This document shows, piece by piece, positions 7,396-14,457 of a DNA stretch of 19,230 bases. This DNA comes from JAGWAZ01 sp050248595 (GTDB lineage Bacteria; Bacteroidota; Ignavibacteria; OLB7), in the NCBI GenBank assembly GCA_050248595.1, contig JBFWSB010000034.1, forward strand, positions 1 to 19,230. The letters are read 5' to 3'. The notes below the pieces were generated by a model. The model was not told the origin of the DNA, did not search any database, and saw only the letters and a program-made list of their open reading frames with translations. Within the stretch, counting starts at the first letter, position 1, and each line of letters begins with the position of its first letter. The translations under genes and the position numbers were made by a program.

Positions 7396-8172
7396 ATGGA
7401 ACAGCTTTCGACACTTCTCGGTGAGTACAATCAGATTCTCTCGACACAAGAGTTTGTGGGGGAGGATTTGGACTACGCAATTTTGCAAGGGCACATCCCA
7501 TTTCTGGAGCAGTTGGCACAGATCGGGAAGAGTTCAATTTCGGTCTACGATCTCTTCAAGAGAGAGCATGTCTACAAGTCACCCACATTCCACCTGATGT
7601 TAGGGTATGATATTGAGAGTGTTGAGGGGGATCTCTTCTTCGACCAGAAAATTCACCCAGAAGACTTTGTGGCGTTGGTGAGGAATGGGATCGAGCTAAT
7701 GCGTTTCTGCTTTGATCTTCCTGCTGAGGAACGGATGGAGTACAAACTGGTGAACGAATATCGGATGAAGAACGGGGCTGGAGAATATGTTCGCGTGATT
7801 GAACAACATCAGGCATTAGAACTGGACAAGAATGGGAATCTATGGCTTGCGCTCAGTCTGGTAGATATTTCTCCCGACAGAGATGTGAGTGCAGGAATCA
7901 AGAGTCGGCTAATCAACTTTAAGACGGGGGAAATCTTTCACTTTCCTGTTGAGGAGAGGGGAGATAATGGTGGAGTGCCGAAACTAAGCTCGCGCGAGCA
8001 GGAGGTGCTAAGTTTGATTCGGGATGGATTGATTAGCAAAGAGATTGCCGACCGACTCTACATCAGCGTTCACACAGTAAACACGCACCGTCAGCGAATA
8101 CTTGAGAAACTTGATGTGAACAATTCACACGAAGCAATTGCCTACGCTTCGCGACTCGGATTCTTGGAATAG
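7396..8172 (+). CDS. PAS-LuxR family transcriptional regulator
   Basis: This 258-aa cytoplasmic protein has an N-terminal PAS-like sensor (~50-155). Features are YKSPTFHLMLGYD, the IHPEDF turn typical of PAS folds, EYRMKNGAGEYVRVIEQ and a final WLALSLVDISPDRD strand. The C-terminal LuxR-type DNA-binding domain (~197-257) has LSSREQEVLSLIRDGLISKEIA and the recognition helix around SVHTVNTHRQRIL. There is no phosphoacceptor receiver domain, so the signal is probably sensed directly by the PAS domain or by interaction. It diverges from the TonB-dependent receptor gene and is the best candidate for its regulator. A perfect palindrome just upstream of its own ATG suggests autoregulation. The ligand is unknown. 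Confidence 0.85.
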   Translation: MEQLSTLLGEYNQILSTQEFVGEDLDYAILQGHIPFLEQLAQIGKSSISVYDLFKREHVYKSPTFHLMLGYDIESVEGDLFFDQKIHPEDFVALVRNGIELMRFCFDLPAEERMEYKLVNEYRMKNGAGEYVRVIEQHQALELDKNGNLWLALSLVDISPDRDVSAGIKSRLINFKTGEIFHFPVEERGDNGGVPKLSSREQEVLSLIRDGLISKEIADRLYISVHTVNTHRQRILEKLDVNNSHEAIAYASRLGFLE

Positions 8173-8293
8173 CTTGAGTGGTTTGAGGGTGACAAGAAAC
8201 TATATACCCGTAGTGCTCGAAGTGGTATTGACTGCAAGAGAGTTACCACAAAGAACACCAAGAGACACCAAGCTTGCTATCCTACTGAATGAT

Positions 8294-8330
8294 TGTCATG
8301 CTGATCCGCGCCACTGCGGACGAAGCATCT
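8294..8330 (-). repeat. 37 bp dispersed-type repeat, copy 2
   Basis: On the plus strand it runs from TGTCATGCTGA to CGAAGCATCT, with an internal TCCGC/GCGGA hairpin (8305-8320). On the minus strand its ends match the repeat at 3655-3691 and its length is identical. It lies in the gene-free gap between the LuxR regulator and the convergent membrane-protein gene. That gap also contains a run of ACCA/CACAAAG-type short motifs (8244-8272) of the kind often seen in dispersed repeats. Confidence 0.4.
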
Positions 8331-8361
8331 CGCCAGCTCAGCACGTCAATAACTTGCTTCT

Positions 8362-8778
8362 CTACACTCCTTTCTTCCAGACTCTCATCAACAAGAATAG
8401 GAAGAGGAGGAATACTCCAGACATTACTGGGATCATTCCCTCCGCATCCTTTGAAAGCTGTAGCTGGGCCAGATTCTCTCCAATCATCAACTCTCTGGAC
8501 CAACTCTTCTTGCTCAACTGATCTCCCTCACTCACACGATTCCAGACGGCTTGGTCTACGTGGGTCTTCTCACCATTGTCGAGAATCAACCAGCAAACAT
8601 CGTCCCTGCCCGGATGTTTTTCGTAGCCGATCTCCTTCGCAACTACTGTTGCCTCAATCGTGCGGGGAATTGTGGAGCGGTTCAGCGTGACGAAGAGGTT
8701 CACGACAGCGCAGAGAAGTCCGATAGAGAGTATCGTTACTCCAGCAATCTTCCGATTACGTGTTCTACTGGAAGGCAT
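8362..8778 (-). CDS. Two-TM membrane protein with extracytoplasmic domain, hypothetical
   Basis: A 138-aa protein starting MPSSRTRNRK, with one membrane segment near the N-terminus (~12-32) and one near the C-terminus (~113-132). Between them is a ~75-residue polar domain with beta-like character (TIEATVVAKE, VCWLILDNGEKTHVD, VWNRVSEGDQ). The layout resembles DUF3592-like proteins, but I do not assign it firmly. I preferred the ATG at 8778 over one at 8814 because GGAGG (minus strand, 8791-8787) lies 8 bases upstream of it and it overlaps the end of the upstream gene by 14 bases, a pattern of translational coupling. It forms a two-gene operon with the VanZ-like gene. Confidence 0.65.
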   Translation of the reverse strand: MPSSRTRNRKIAGVTILSIGLLCAVVNLFVTLNRSTIPRTIEATVVAKEIGYEKHPGRDDVCWLILDNGEKTHVDQAVWNRVSEGDQLSKKSWSRELMIGENLAQLQLSKDAEGMIPVMSGVFLLFLFLLMRVWKKGV

Positions 8779-9190
8779 AGTGGAAGCCTCCGAATAGAAA
8801 GAATAGTCCAACAATCATTGCTGGCAGAGTGACCGGACTCTCCTCAGGAATCTTGGGAGTGACTGCGAGTGACGAGAGTGCCGCCAGAACCGCGCCGATG
8901 TTCTGATTGCAGTAGTCAACCTCGTCAAACTTTGCCAGCCGGAAGGTGGTAGCCTCCTGCAATGTGCCGAAGGTGATGCAGGCGATAAGTACAATCAGAA
9001 TGATTGTGCCACTCGACGGTGGCACTTCTTTTCTGCGCTGAATTTCGAGTGTGGTCACGATCATCAAAAGTGTTCCGCCAAACCCTGCCATGAAGTGTCC
9101 TGCGTAGTCGGGTCGATGACCGAGAAAGGTGAGGTAGAGGATGGAGATTATCACCGAGGGGAGAAGTATGTAGCCTATTGTCGGGCGCAT
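8765..9190 (-). CDS. Four-TM membrane protein, VanZ-like (tentative)
   Basis: This 141-aa protein has about four hydrophobic segments (~5-23, 31-46, 61-77, 118-138). The pattern of conserved-looking residues, GHFMAGF in the second segment, GTLQE at the end of the third, then R, D and N-x-x-G in FRLAKFDEVDYCNQNIGA, recalls VanZ-like small membrane proteins, whose members are of mostly unknown function apart from a link to teicoplanin resistance. The resemblance is of layout only. It is the first gene of a minus-strand pair, overlapping its partner by 14 bases. It diverges from the sheath-region genes across 227 bases. Confidence 0.6.
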   Translation of the reverse strand: MRPTIGYILLPSVIISILYLTFLGHRPDYAGHFMAGFGGTLLMIVTTLEIQRRKEVPPSSGTIILIVLIACITFGTLQEATTFRLAKFDEVDYCNQNIGAVLAALSSLAVTPKIPEESPVTLPAMIVGLFFLFGGFHYAFQ

Positions 9191-9269
9191 GTTGTGTTGA
9201 TATTGTTCTCTTCAGGATACTTGAGATGCTTTTTTGACTTTCAAACAGGCTAAATCAGGGACGAAAGAT

Positions 9270-9291
9270 TAAAAGTAGTATAAAAGTAGTA
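9270..9291 (+). repeat. Tandem 11 bp repeat in divergent intergenic region
   Basis: TAAAAGTAGTA occurs twice head to tail (9270-9280 and 9281-9291), about one helical turn apart. It lies in the gap that should carry promoters for the VanZ-like gene and the 4-TM gene. It could be a pair of regulator sites or replication slippage. Confidence 0.45.
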
Positions 9292-9417
9292 CAGAGCTGC
9301 CCGCAATATGCAGGTATACTTATTGCGATGGTAGAACGGGTGTTTGTGATGTTTTGGAGAGCTGATATTCCTTTTGCTACCAATTCAGAACGAAAGTGAG
9401 AATAACCAAGCAAGACT

Positions 9418-9900
9418 ATGGCACAAACCTCAGCTACAACTTGGCAGAACGTTGAGCAGTGGGTCAAGTTCTATTCCTGGATTACCGTTGCTGCGGTGAT
9501 TTACGGGTTTGCGGCGGCTCACGTCCCGTTTATTATTGGCCACCCTTGGTCTTCCTGTAAAGTGAGCGGGAGCGACTGTGCCTGCGTTTTAGTCTTCCAC
9601 CTCTTTGAGGTCCCTCTCGTCAGTTTCAATGCCTTTATTGCCTGGTATGGACTGAAGAAGTTCTCTCTGGAACGAGTAGAACGTTTCAGTTCACTTCTCA
9701 GCTTTGCCTTTACCGTGAACCTACTCTTCTTCGCCTTTGAAATTTGCCTGATGCTGGATGGACTTCGCCGCCAAGCACCTGACTGGGAGAACTATGCACT
9801 TCTATCGGTGGCTCTGATTCTGGTTTTTGGTGCTGGGTTGTCTCTCTTCTTAAAGCAGAAGATTGTAGGGTGGATAGAAGATGGAAAAAGCACAACATAG
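9418..9900 (+). CDS. Four-TM membrane protein, hypothetical
   Basis: A 160-aa protein I do not recognise. Hydrophobic segments lie at about 21-41, 55-76, 90-112 and 126-146. The loop after the first contains three cysteines (C47, C54, C56) in SSCKVSGSDCAC, which could bind metal or form a disulfide. The C-terminal tail is short and basic. It begins a co-directional series (4-TM protein, small beta-rich protein, TM-IPT protein, sheath), but the gaps of 69, 380 and 264 bases mean a single operon is not certain. No clear Shine-Dalgarno precedes the ATG. Confidence 0.65.
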   Translation: MAQTSATTWQNVEQWVKFYSWITVAAVIYGFAAAHVPFIIGHPWSSCKVSGSDCACVLVFHLFEVPLVSFNAFIAWYGLKKFSLERVERFSSLLSFAFTVNLLFFAFEICLMLDGLRRQAPDWENYALLSVALILVFGAGLSLFLKQKIVGWIEDGKSTT

Positions 9901-9959
9901 AAATTCATGGGAAGCAGATACAACAGTATCTACCTCCCTACTCTTACACATACTTCAAC

Positions 9960-9963
9960 GGAG
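9960..9963 (+). promoter_or_regulatory. Ribosome binding site of the 111-aa gene
   Basis: GGAG lies 6 bases before the ATG at 9970 and fixes that start for an otherwise unrecognised small protein. Confidence 0.45.
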
Positions 9964-9969
9964 TAGATA

Positions 9970-10305
9970 ATGGCTCAAGTTCAAGTTCTGATCAATCAGG
10001 CTGGCCCGCTCCCCATTACTCAAAAATTCACCTCAGACATTCAGATGGAGGCGATGTTATTTGTTGCCGGCTCTGTCTGGTGCAACGATGCAAATCAGAT
10101 GATAGGGATAGAGGTTCTGCTTGATGGGAACGCCCTTGGTGCAGCAGAGATATTCTCGAATGGTCCAAGCACACACCGAGCCGTTGTTCCGCAGTACATC
10201 CCGATTGACCTTACCTTGGGGGGGCATACGCTGACCCTGCAAGCCTCAACTACTGAAACGGTAAGTGACTACAATGACTTCTATCGGGTGCTACTCCATA
10301 TATAG
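9970..10305 (+). CDS. Small probable beta-sandwich protein, hypothetical
   Basis: A 111-aa protein without signal peptide or membrane segment. Alternating hydrophobic strands (VQVLINQ, MEAMLFVAGSVW, MIGIEVLLDG, IPIDLTLGGHTLTLQAS, DFYRVLLHI) suggest a compact beta-sandwich of the kind found in fibre heads, adhesins and carbohydrate-binding modules. The family is not recognised. It lies 69 bases after the 4-TM gene and upstream of the IPT/TIG membrane protein and the sheath, so a structural role with them is conceivable (inference). The ending DYNDFYRVLLHI would make a good anchor for a homology search. Confidence 0.6.
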   Translation: MAQVQVLINQAGPLPITQKFTSDIQMEAMLFVAGSVWCNDANQMIGIEVLLDGNALGAAEIFSNGPSTHRAVVPQYIPIDLTLGGHTLTLQASTTETVSDYNDFYRVLLHI

Positions 10306-10685
10306 TTCTTTTGCTATCGGAGTCTCCTAACGGAATGCTCCTCATGAACCAGGAGACTTTCATGGCGAACGATTGTGCACTGCCCGACATCGGACGTTGT
10401 CGGTTCAGGCACGCTCGAAGGGAACCCATGCTTCCTTCGGGATCGGAGTGCGGTCGGCTCTCGGGGGTGAGCCGACCGCCTCCACTTGTTTCCCTCTCGA
10501 TAAGTAAGCCGAAGGAGTGCCCCACGTGAATCCACTCAACTACATCACTCCACTCAGAAAAGAAGCGATATTTTAGGTGTAAGTATCAAGGGTAGGGAAT
10601 TTTCACAACGCGATCAGTTTCTTATTCTCTTATGTATATAGATCAGTAAGATAGTTCTACAATCAACTACGAACGGGGTCTCTCC
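10306..10685. other. 380 bp gap with a chain of hairpins and leader of the IPT gene
   Basis: The first ~180 bases are almost entirely hairpin-forming. The following ~200 bases are AT-richer and probably contain the promoter of the downstream gene (a TATATA-like stretch near 10633), but I cannot assign boxes. Short open frames on both strands here are by-products of the inverted repeats. Confidence 0.6.
10321..10483 (+). ncRNA. Run of four hairpins, candidate structured RNA or complex terminator
   Basis: Four stems follow one another without overlap. AGTCTCCT/AGGAGACT is at 10321-10328 and 10351-10358. CCGACA/TGTCGG is at 10384-10389 and 10398-10403. A CGAAGG/CCTTCG stem with one bulge is at 10416-10424 and 10432-10439. 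The strongest is GCGGTCGGCTC/GAGCCGACCGC (10450-10460, 10469-10479), extended by GGAG/CTCC past one bulged T to 10445-10483. The last alone could terminate transcription, though only a weak T-rich stretch follows. The array suggests a folded RNA or repeat elements. Confidence 0.4.
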
Positions 10686-11714
10686 ATGGAATTCAAAGCA
10701 TACGTCTCAGGACTTCTTGTCCTCCTCCTCTTCTGGGTCTTTTACCGCATTCTTCTCGGTACGTGGAGTCCTTCGCTTTTAATCGACGGTGAGGATGGGA
10801 AGGCAAGCACCTCGAAGTTTCAGTGGTTTCTCTGGACGGTTGTTGTCATCTTCTGCTTCGTTGTGATCTTTGCTGCCCGAGCTTGGACAGGGGACTTCGA
10901 CGTGATTTCCAACGTCCCACAGAACCTTCTGATTGTCATGGGCTTCAGCATTACTTCGATGGTGGCAGCGAAGGGAATCACCTCGGCATATACGAAGAGT
11001 GGGCAGATCGTTAAGGCGCAGTCAAATCCGACTCAAACTGGACTAAGCTGGATACTTAAAGATGATGAGGGGCAGCCCGATCTGAGCAAAGTGCAGATTA
11101 TCGCCTGGACGTTGATTAGCATTGTTGTCTACTTCATTCGCGTGATTCGAGAAGTCCACACAGGAAGTGCTCTTCTCCTCCCCGACATCGATCCAGCACT
11201 GATGGTTCTGATGGGGTTGGGGCACGGCGCATACATCGGTAAGAAGATCGTGACGACAAATGATTCTGGAGCGAATCTCCGAAACGTTGCGCCGCAGCAA
11301 GGGCAGACGATAATGCAGTACCAAAGTTCAGTTATTCCGAACGTTGCGGCAAATGTTCCGGTATCTCCTCCTCCCACTCCACAAGTTTCTCCAGTCTCCC
11401 CACCGCCACCACCGCCACCAGTTCCGGGTGCGCCACAACTGACAACAATTGCTCCCGGACATGGTCCAGCCGGAACAGTGGTAACCCTTACTGGAACTGG
11501 ATTTGGAGCTGCACAGAATCAAAGCTTCATCACGCTCGATGGGCTGGCAACACATCCTGACGGAACAACCTGGAGCGATACGCAGATCACTTTCCCCTTC
11601 CCTTCACAAGGTGGCAACGGTATCGACTGGACTGCTGGACAGACTGTACAAGTAGGAGTTGTTGTCAACGGAGTGAAGAGTGAGAATGCCTTGCTGTTTG
11701 GTGTTGGAGGGTGA
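10686..11714 (+). CDS. Membrane protein with duplicated TM module, proline-rich linker and IPT/TIG domain
   Basis: This 342-aa protein has an N-terminal TM segment (~7-25) and then two copies of a ~90-residue module. Each has D/E-G-x4-S-K-x-Q-x3-W-T before a hydrophobic helix (G38/K44/Q46/W50 and G129/K135/Q137/W141), a later M-G (85-86, 176-177) in a second helix, and a lysine ten residues on (K96, K187). All are offset by 91 residues. A proline-rich linker (~225-252, with a run of seven prolines) leads to a C-terminal IPT/TIG Ig-like domain (~254-342; LTTIAPGHGPAGTVVTLTGTGFG). IPT/TIG domains serve in adhesion or protein contacts. The gene directly precedes the sheath gene, so it may anchor or receive a contractile assembly at the membrane (inference). 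I do not know the family name of the TM module. Confidence 0.75.
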   Translation: MEFKAYVSGLLVLLLFWVFYRILLGTWSPSLLIDGEDGKASTSKFQWFLWTVVVIFCFVVIFAARAWTGDFDVISNVPQNLLIVMGFSITSMVAAKGITSAYTKSGQIVKAQSNPTQTGLSWILKDDEGQPDLSKVQIIAWTLISIVVYFIRVIREVHTGSALLLPDIDPALMVLMGLGHGAYIGKKIVTTNDSGANLRNVAPQQGQTIMQYQSSVIPNVAANVPVSPPPTPQVSPVSPPPPPPPVPGAPQLTTIAPGHGPAGTVVTLTGTGFGAAQNQSFITLDGLATHPDGTTWSDTQITFPFPSQGGNGIDWTAGQTVQVGVVVNGVKSENALLFGVGG

Positions 11715-11835
11715 GTACTAACAACTGATGTGCTCTGCAAACGTGCGATGAGGAGAGAACGGTCGCCTGTGGATGATCTTGGGAAGGCTATCTTATAGAA
11801 TAGTTCAGAGAAAATAACTACTAAGAGACCTAAAG

Positions 11836-11876
11836 GCAGAATCCCCGTGGCGGAGACTAAGGGGCATACTGCTTTT
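11836..11876 (+). terminator. Candidate terminator after the IPT/TIG gene
   Basis: GGCAGAATCCCC pairs with GGGGCATACTGC (11861-11872) with two mismatches, followed by TTTT at 11873-11876. It lies about 120 bases after the IPT/TIG stop and would separate that gene from the sheath transcript. Confidence 0.4.
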
Positions 11877-11900
11877 CTACCATACTCTACGTGCCGACTC

Positions 11901-11906
11901 TATAAT
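11901..11906 (+). promoter_or_regulatory. Possible -10 box of the sheath gene
   Basis: TATAAT lies about 72 bases before the sheath ATG and just after the candidate terminator. No convincing upstream box sits at the usual distance, so the call rests on position and the exact hexamer only. Confidence 0.25.
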
Positions 11907-11978
11907 GAGCGATTCGCATGTGCATAGATACCAGTAGACGACCAACGAATAAGAACCGACTTACATAACGATCAATCC

Positions 11979-13607
11979 ATGTCCAACCAACCAACGAACA
12001 AAACTCCGGGCGTTTACATCCACGAACTCGACAACGTTGTTCCAAGCATTGTCGGAGTGCCGACTGCGATACCTGCCTTTATCGGATATACCGAGAAGGT
12101 GGAGTGGAATGGGAAGTCGCTGTTAATGAAACCGGTTACAATAACCTCCTTTAGGGAGTTTGAAGAGTGGTTCGGAAGAGGGCCTGAGTTGCGGTACACC
12201 TTGGTTGAGGTTGAGGGTGAAAATAATTATGATGTGAGCATCTACGATCCGGTCGCTCGGGCAAAGCGCTTCTATGTAGTGGATGAAGATCGTAGTCCTT
12301 GGAAGTTCAATCTCTACAAGGCGATCCGGCTCTTCTATGAAAATGGTGGAGCTGAATGCGTTGTTCTCTCTGTAGGTGACTACACAGCGCGGGAGGGGGA
12401 GTCGCAGGTAGGGGTGAGTGGAGCATCGCTCGAAAAAGGAGTTGAGGCTATCGCCGATGTTGATGGGCCAACTCTCGTTGTTGTGCCAGATGCCCTCCTT
12501 CTGCCGAATGATGGTGAGGAATATGATCCGTGGCAATCTTCGCAGTTCGTTTCCCTCACGCAGAAGATTTTGAAGCTATGTGCTGATCGAGGGGATCGCT
12601 TTGCTATTCTCGATCTCTACGGCAGTTCGTTGATTCCATCGACTAAGGAGAACATGGAATCCGTTTTCGAAGCCTTTCGCCAAGGGGTCGGGAGCGAAGG
12701 GATTTCTTACGGTGCGGCATACTTCCCTTTGCTGGAGACAACAGTTGTTGCGGTCAACGCTGTTAATTATCTCAGCTTCACGATAGAGTCACGTGGCCTG
12801 TTGAAAGAGATGTTAACCTGGCAGAACGTGACCCTCAACAACAACGGAGTGTTTCCACCTGAAGGGGAGCAGGGGAGCGCGAGATACGAGATGCTTCGAG
12901 TAGAGATCGCAAAGATTGTAGAGGATGATCTTTCACCTGAGGACGTTGCACAGCTTAACCGGACACTCACCGGTGCGCTTCCCTTGCTACAGAAGCTCTT
13001 GCAGGTGATCGTAAGCAGAGAGAATATTCTTTCACCAAGCTCAGCTGTTGCTGGACTTTATACGAGAGTTGATTCAACATCTGGTGTGTGGACTTCCCCA
13101 GCTGGTATGAACACCGGGTTGGAGTCGGTGATCCAACCAATTATTCTGCTAAATGATAGTGAACAAAGGGAGATGAACGTTCCGGTTGGGGAGAGAGCAA
13201 TCAACGCCATCCGAATTTTTCCTGAGACAGGTTCGGTAGTTTGGGGAGCACGTACATTGGATGGCGAGAGTAACAACTGGCGGTACATTCAAATACGTCG
13301 AACGCTTATCTACATCGAGCAATCTATTAAGAATGCACTCAACTCTTTCGTCTTCGCCGCAAACGATTCTACTACCTGGTCAACAGTTGTCTCGATGGTT
13401 GAGAATTTTCTCAACACTATCTGGAGGCAAGGAGGATTGATCGGCTTAACCTCATCGGAAGCCTACTCGGTGCAGTGTGGACTTGGGAGCACGATGACTC
13501 AAGAGGATATTCTCAACGGATATATGAAAGTTCAGGTAATGGTTTCCGTTGTGCATCCTGCGGAGTTTATAGTTCTCGCCATTGAGCAAGCCATGCAAGC
13601 ATCTTAG
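11979..13607 (+). CDS. Contractile tail sheath protein (phage/CIS-type)
   Basis: This 542-aa protein is a contractile sheath subunit. Its N-terminus TPGVYIHELDNVVPSIVGVPTAIPAFIGY (residues 9-37) is the typical sheath start, followed by ITSFREFEEWFG. The C-terminal domain (~400-542) shows the family hallmarks: INAIRIFPETGSVVWGARTLD, WRYIQIRRTLIYIEQSI, then TTWSTVVSMVENFLNTIW, GLIG-T-S-EAY-V and HPAEFIVLAIEQ. In phage tails, R-type pyocins and extracellular contractile injection systems, such subunits stack around a tube and contract to drive it through a membrane. Length is in the usual range and the gene is intact. Unusually, no tube, baseplate, spike, cap or AAA+ ATPase gene follows. The next genes are a toxin-antitoxin pair, and upstream is a membrane protein with an IPT/TIG domain. 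No Shine-Dalgarno is evident before the ATG. Confidence 0.92.
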   Translation: MSNQPTNKTPGVYIHELDNVVPSIVGVPTAIPAFIGYTEKVEWNGKSLLMKPVTITSFREFEEWFGRGPELRYTLVEVEGENNYDVSIYDPVARAKRFYVVDEDRSPWKFNLYKAIRLFYENGGAECVVLSVGDYTAREGESQVGVSGASLEKGVEAIADVDGPTLVVVPDALLLPNDGEEYDPWQSSQFVSLTQKILKLCADRGDRFAILDLYGSSLIPSTKENMESVFEAFRQGVGSEGISYGAAYFPLLETTVVAVNAVNYLSFTIESRGLLKEMLTWQNVTLNNNGVFPPEGEQGSARYEMLRVEIAKIVEDDLSPEDVAQLNRTLTGALPLLQKLLQVIVSRENILSPSSAVAGLYTRVDSTSGVWTSPAGMNTGLESVIQPIILLNDSEQREMNVPVGERAINAIRIFPETGSVVWGARTLDGESNNWRYIQIRRTLIYIEQSIKNALNSFVFAANDSTTWSTVVSMVENFLNTIWRQGGLIGLTSSEAYSVQCGLGSTMTQEDILNGYMKVQVMVSVVHPAEFIVLAIEQAMQAS

Positions 13608-13628
13608 TACACATGGCTCTTTTTACCT

Positions 13629-13647
13629 GAAGACTTGTTGAGTCTTT
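13629..13647 (+). terminator. Weak hairpin after the sheath gene
   Basis: AAGACT-TGTTG-AGTCTT (13630-13646) followed by TTGGG lies about 20 bases after the sheath stop. The short stem and poor T-run make it a weak terminator candidate. Confidence 0.3.
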
Positions 13648-13766
13648 GGGCAGTTCTTTGAGAGTGAACGTATCTCCTTACATTACTAATCTTACAGATA
13701 CAATCCCTCATCGTCTCGACCGTATGGGGTGAGTCAGAACGTAAATGCCTTATTGAGGTTCAGTTT

Positions 13767-14057
13767 ATGGAAGCGATTAGAGTACAACAAAAAATTGAGA
13801 AGCGGGGAGAGCTAACTGTGCGAAACCTACCAGTGGAGGAGGGAGAAGAAGTTGAGGTATTGGTGCTGTTAACCTCTCATGATAGCGAGCGGAGGAAGCA
13901 ACTAACGGCAGATCAGTTGCTTCACTCTGACATTGTTGGGATGTGGAAGGATCGAACAGATATTCCCGATACTATCGAGTATGCACGACAATTGCGTGAT
14001 GAAGCAGAGAGACGAGTAAGAACCAATGGGATGAGGAATGATAGTTCTGGACAGTGA
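13767..14057 (+). CDS. Antitoxin of a VapBC-type pair
   Basis: A 96-aa protein whose gene overlaps the start of the PIN toxin gene by 20 bases. The N-terminus MEAIRVQQKIEKRGELTVRN with EEGEEVEVLVLL (residues ~1-37) looks like the short beta-rich, possibly DNA-binding half of antitoxins encoded with PIN toxins. The C-terminal part (~60-96) is charged and likely helical, as expected for the toxin-binding tail. The assignment depends largely on position. The exact antitoxin class (AbrB-like or other) is not clear. Such antitoxins bind and block the toxin and usually repress their own operon. Confidence 0.65.
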   Translation: MEAIRVQQKIEKRGELTVRNLPVEEGEEVEVLVLLTSHDSERRKQLTADQLLHSDIVGMWKDRTDIPDTIEYARQLRDEAERRVRTNGMRNDSSGQ

Positions 14058-14424
14058 TGTCATGATTGACATCTTGCGGCAATATCCGCCAGCAATGGAG
14101 TGGTTGAAGTTGTTAGGGGAGGAGGAGATTGTCCTACCAGGATTTGTGATGATGGAGCTAATGCAGGGATGTCGCAACAAAGCAGAGCAGAATAGAATTG
14201 AGAAGATCGTAACCTCGTTTGCTATTGTTTGGCCATTACCTGACAGTTGCAATGTAGCATTAAGCTTATTTGCCAACTACCACTTAAGTCATGATGTTGG
14301 TTTGCTCGATGTTTTGATAGCACAAACAGCCGTGTCATTGAATCTCCCTTTATACACGTTTAATCAAAAACATTACTCGATGATTCCTGGGTTGACTATC
14401 ATTGAACCCTACAAAAGGGTGTAA
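14038..14424 (+). CDS. vapC: PIN-domain ribonuclease toxin, VapC family
   Basis: This 128-aa protein is a complete PIN domain. It has the N-terminal strand MIVLDSDVMIDIL with acidic D5, E40 in MMELMQG, and D91 in GLLDVLIAQTA. These are the positions expected for Mg2+-binding catalytic acids. The late TFNQKHYSMIPGL (107-119) is the family's final strand, with asparagine at the usual fourth site. VapC toxins cleave specific RNAs, often tRNA or rRNA, when released from their antitoxin. The start overlaps the antitoxin gene by 20 bases, giving translational coupling. The pair lies between the sheath gene and a methyltransferase gene and may be a small mobile insertion into the region. Confidence 0.85.
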   Translation: MIVLDSDVMIDILRQYPPAMEWLKLLGEEEIVLPGFVMMELMQGCRNKAEQNRIEKIVTSFAIVWPLPDSCNVALSLFANYHLSHDVGLLDVLIAQTAVSLNLPLYTFNQKHYSMIPGLTIIEPYKRV

Positions 14425-14457
14425 GAGTCCCTTATCTCACGCGTCCCTTGAGCACGA

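Noticed and set aside
7144..7494. 116-codon minus-strand frame spanning the receptor start, the divergent promoter gap and the LuxR start
   Set aside because: It overlaps two convincing genes and the regulatory gap; no domain is visible.
8289..8690. Plus-strand frame of 133 codons
   Set aside because: It is antisense to the two-TM membrane protein gene, which has a ribosome binding site and coupled start; the translation is Ser/Arg-rich and featureless.
10250..10535. Three overlapping short open frames on both strands
   Set aside because: They arise from the inverted repeats at 10321-10483, where both strands stay open.
11979..13607. Prophage interpretation of the sheath gene
   Set aside because: No capsid, portal, terminase, integrase or lysis gene appears within several kb on either side, so a prophage is not supported from this window.
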